25,000 nt of DNA from Prorocentrum cordatum (Eukaryota; Sar; Dinophyceae; Prorocentrales; Prorocentraceae). The DNA lies in contig CAUYUJ010000869.1 of assembly GCA_963575745.1 (NCBI GenBank), positions 615,053 through 640,052 of the forward strand, in the 5' to 3' direction. Positions 23,761 to 25,000 of this stretch are shown here, in pieces. Both the position numbers and the translations under genes were made by a program. The notes beneath the pieces were generated by a model. That model was not told the DNA's origin, made no database searches, and saw only the letters and a list, made by a program, of their open reading frames with translations. Numbering within the stretch: the first letter of the stretch is position 1; each line of letters starts with the position of its first letter.

Positions 23761-25000
23761 CGGTCGTTTCGAGTCATCTTGATACGCGCTGTCGGTTTTG
23801 TCAAGATAACTCGAGCTTCAGGACATCTACAGAGCTGGTCAGCACAGCTAATGCATTCAGAATGATCGGGCGCGTTCGCCTGTTGAATCCAGAGGTCTCA
23901 ACTCGGTCTGCTAGCCGAGCTAGGGTCGCAAACCTATTCGTATTATAACTCGTAGAGCTTCCCTTAGCAAGTTATTGCTGGAAGCTTAAGAGTAATTCCG
24001 GGGAGCTGGAGAGCTAGTTGGCAAGAAAAATCTCGACGGACCTTTTGATGACTTTTGGTCGGTTGAAAATTTTGTTCTTGAAATTTGACCATTCGTTAGA
24101 GCTCTAGTATTTTTTCTCATAATATTCGATCTTATTCCCGCTCGCCATCTTGATCTCAGCTCGATCGGGTAGCTTTGAAGGCCAAAAAGCACACGGGCGG
24201 GAACGGCCGTTTCGAGTCATCTTGATACGCGCTGCCGGTTTTCTCAAGATAACTCGAGCTTCAGGACAACTACAGAGCTGGTGAGCACAGCTAATGCATT
24301 CAGAATGATCAGGCGCGTTCGTCTGTTGACTCCAGAGGTCTGAACTCGGTCTGCTAGCCGAGCTAGGGTCGCAAACCTATCCGTATTAGTCGAGTCATTG
24401 TAGCAGACGCTCTCGGTTTTTCGTACTTAACTCGACTGTAGGGCAGCCACAGAGCTGATACCCATAGAAATCGATTGGGAATCATCAGACGCGTTCGTCT
24501 GTTGAAGCACACGCTCTGAACTCGGCCTGCTTCCCGAGCTAGGTTCGCGAACCTATTGGTATTGTTCCAGTAATCTTGAGAAGTGCTCCCGGTTTTCTGT
24601 ACTTGAAACTGTGCTGGGGGAGGGCTACAGTGCTGCTGGTCACATGAATCGATTCCGAGACATCAGGCGCGTCCGTTCGTCGAACTGAGAGCTCGGAACT
24701 CGGTCTGCTGCTCGAACAAGATCCGCGAAACTGTTGTATAATTCGAGTCATTCTGAGAGGTACTCTCGGTTTTCTGCACTTAACTCAGGCTGTATGGTGG
24801 CCTGCAGAGCTGGTGATCACAGGAATCGATTCCTAGACAGGCGCGTTCGCCTGTCGCATTCAGAGGTCTGAACTCGGTTTCATACTCGAGCTCGATTGGA
24901 AAACTGTTCGTTTGTTTTGTTAGAGTCATCTGGAGAGGTCTATAATCGCTTGGGCTGAAAAACTAGTCGTTCTCTGAAATTCGTTTCTACATTATATATT
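23760..25000. repeat. Diverged satellite of about 180 bp, five to six units
   Basis: Units begin with GAGTCAT…CTCGGTTTTCTG…AACTCGAG and end with CTGAACTCGGTCTGCT…GAGCTAGGGTCGC…CCTATT. Starts are near 23776, 24212, 24390, 24568, 24745 and 24922 (last one cut by the window edge). Units 1 and 2 are close to each other and contain an inverted repeat CGAGTCATCTTGA/TCAAGATAACTCG with one mismatch; later units are more diverged. Between units 1 and 2 lies about 250 bp of unrelated AT-rich sequence (23945-24195) in which I see nothing. Confidence 0.85.

Noticed and set aside
20500-25000. tRNA, rRNA, snRNA or spliced-leader genes in the low-GC region
   Set aside because: No tRNA A/B boxes with a cloverleaf, no familiar rRNA words and no dinoflagellate spliced-leader sequence were found. 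Conserved hairpins alone do not support a named RNA.

Overview
The window looks like nuclear DNA from a eukaryote, most likely a GC-rich protist or alga. A dinoflagellate is my leading but unproven guess. It rests on the Helitron-type transposase, the extreme GC bias of the coding part, Cys/His motifs I associate with algal proteins, and the large load of simple and tandem repeats. No bacterial operon, ribosome-binding or phage features are seen. All convincing coding signal is on the minus strand, so genes read from right to left.

Positions 1-11645 are one uninterrupted minus-strand reading frame of at least 3,881 codons that runs off the left edge. It encodes a very large Helitron-type protein. 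In order it has an N-terminal Cys-rich region, an HUH/two-tyrosine Rep nuclease, a PIF1-type helicase, an unrecognised middle region, an endonuclease/exonuclease/phosphatase (EEP) nuclease with a full catalytic set, a ubiquitin-specific-protease-like (USP) domain with its Cys and His boxes, and a Gly-rich tail. Rep and helicase would nick and unwind DNA for rolling-circle transposition. EEP is a known accessory of some Helitron lineages. The USP-like domain is the unexpected part.

Positions 11648-16813 carry further minus-strand coding segments directly upstream. They include a possible OTU/papain-like cysteine protease, three copies of a MTDFSSDD-type motif, an RGG box, a Cys/His cluster ending in HGRVRGPIP, a possible CW-type zinc finger and five copies of an RRLGRKTS-type basic motif. 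The segments sit in different frames. Every change between them is a -1 step at a run of G on the coding strand. One further break is an in-frame TAA inside a 36-nt AT-rich island that looks like a tiny intron. The whole may be one giant gene, several genes, or a decaying copy.

Positions 16810-20500 are repeat-dominated. They hold three ~200-bp units with Glu-coding CTC runs, about eight copies of a 93-bp unit each with a hairpin, a GGCCCC run, a tandem array of hairpins with a constant loop but different complementary stems (18485-18598), a long polypyrimidine tract with a ~13-bp minisatellite, and an abrupt switch to polypurine near 20060.

Positions 20500-25000 are much lower in GC and non-coding. 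They hold almost three tandem copies of a 1.03-1.14-kb repeat, a short GC-rich palindromic patch, and a diverged satellite of about 180 bp. No RNA gene, CRISPR array or plus-strand gene could be supported.
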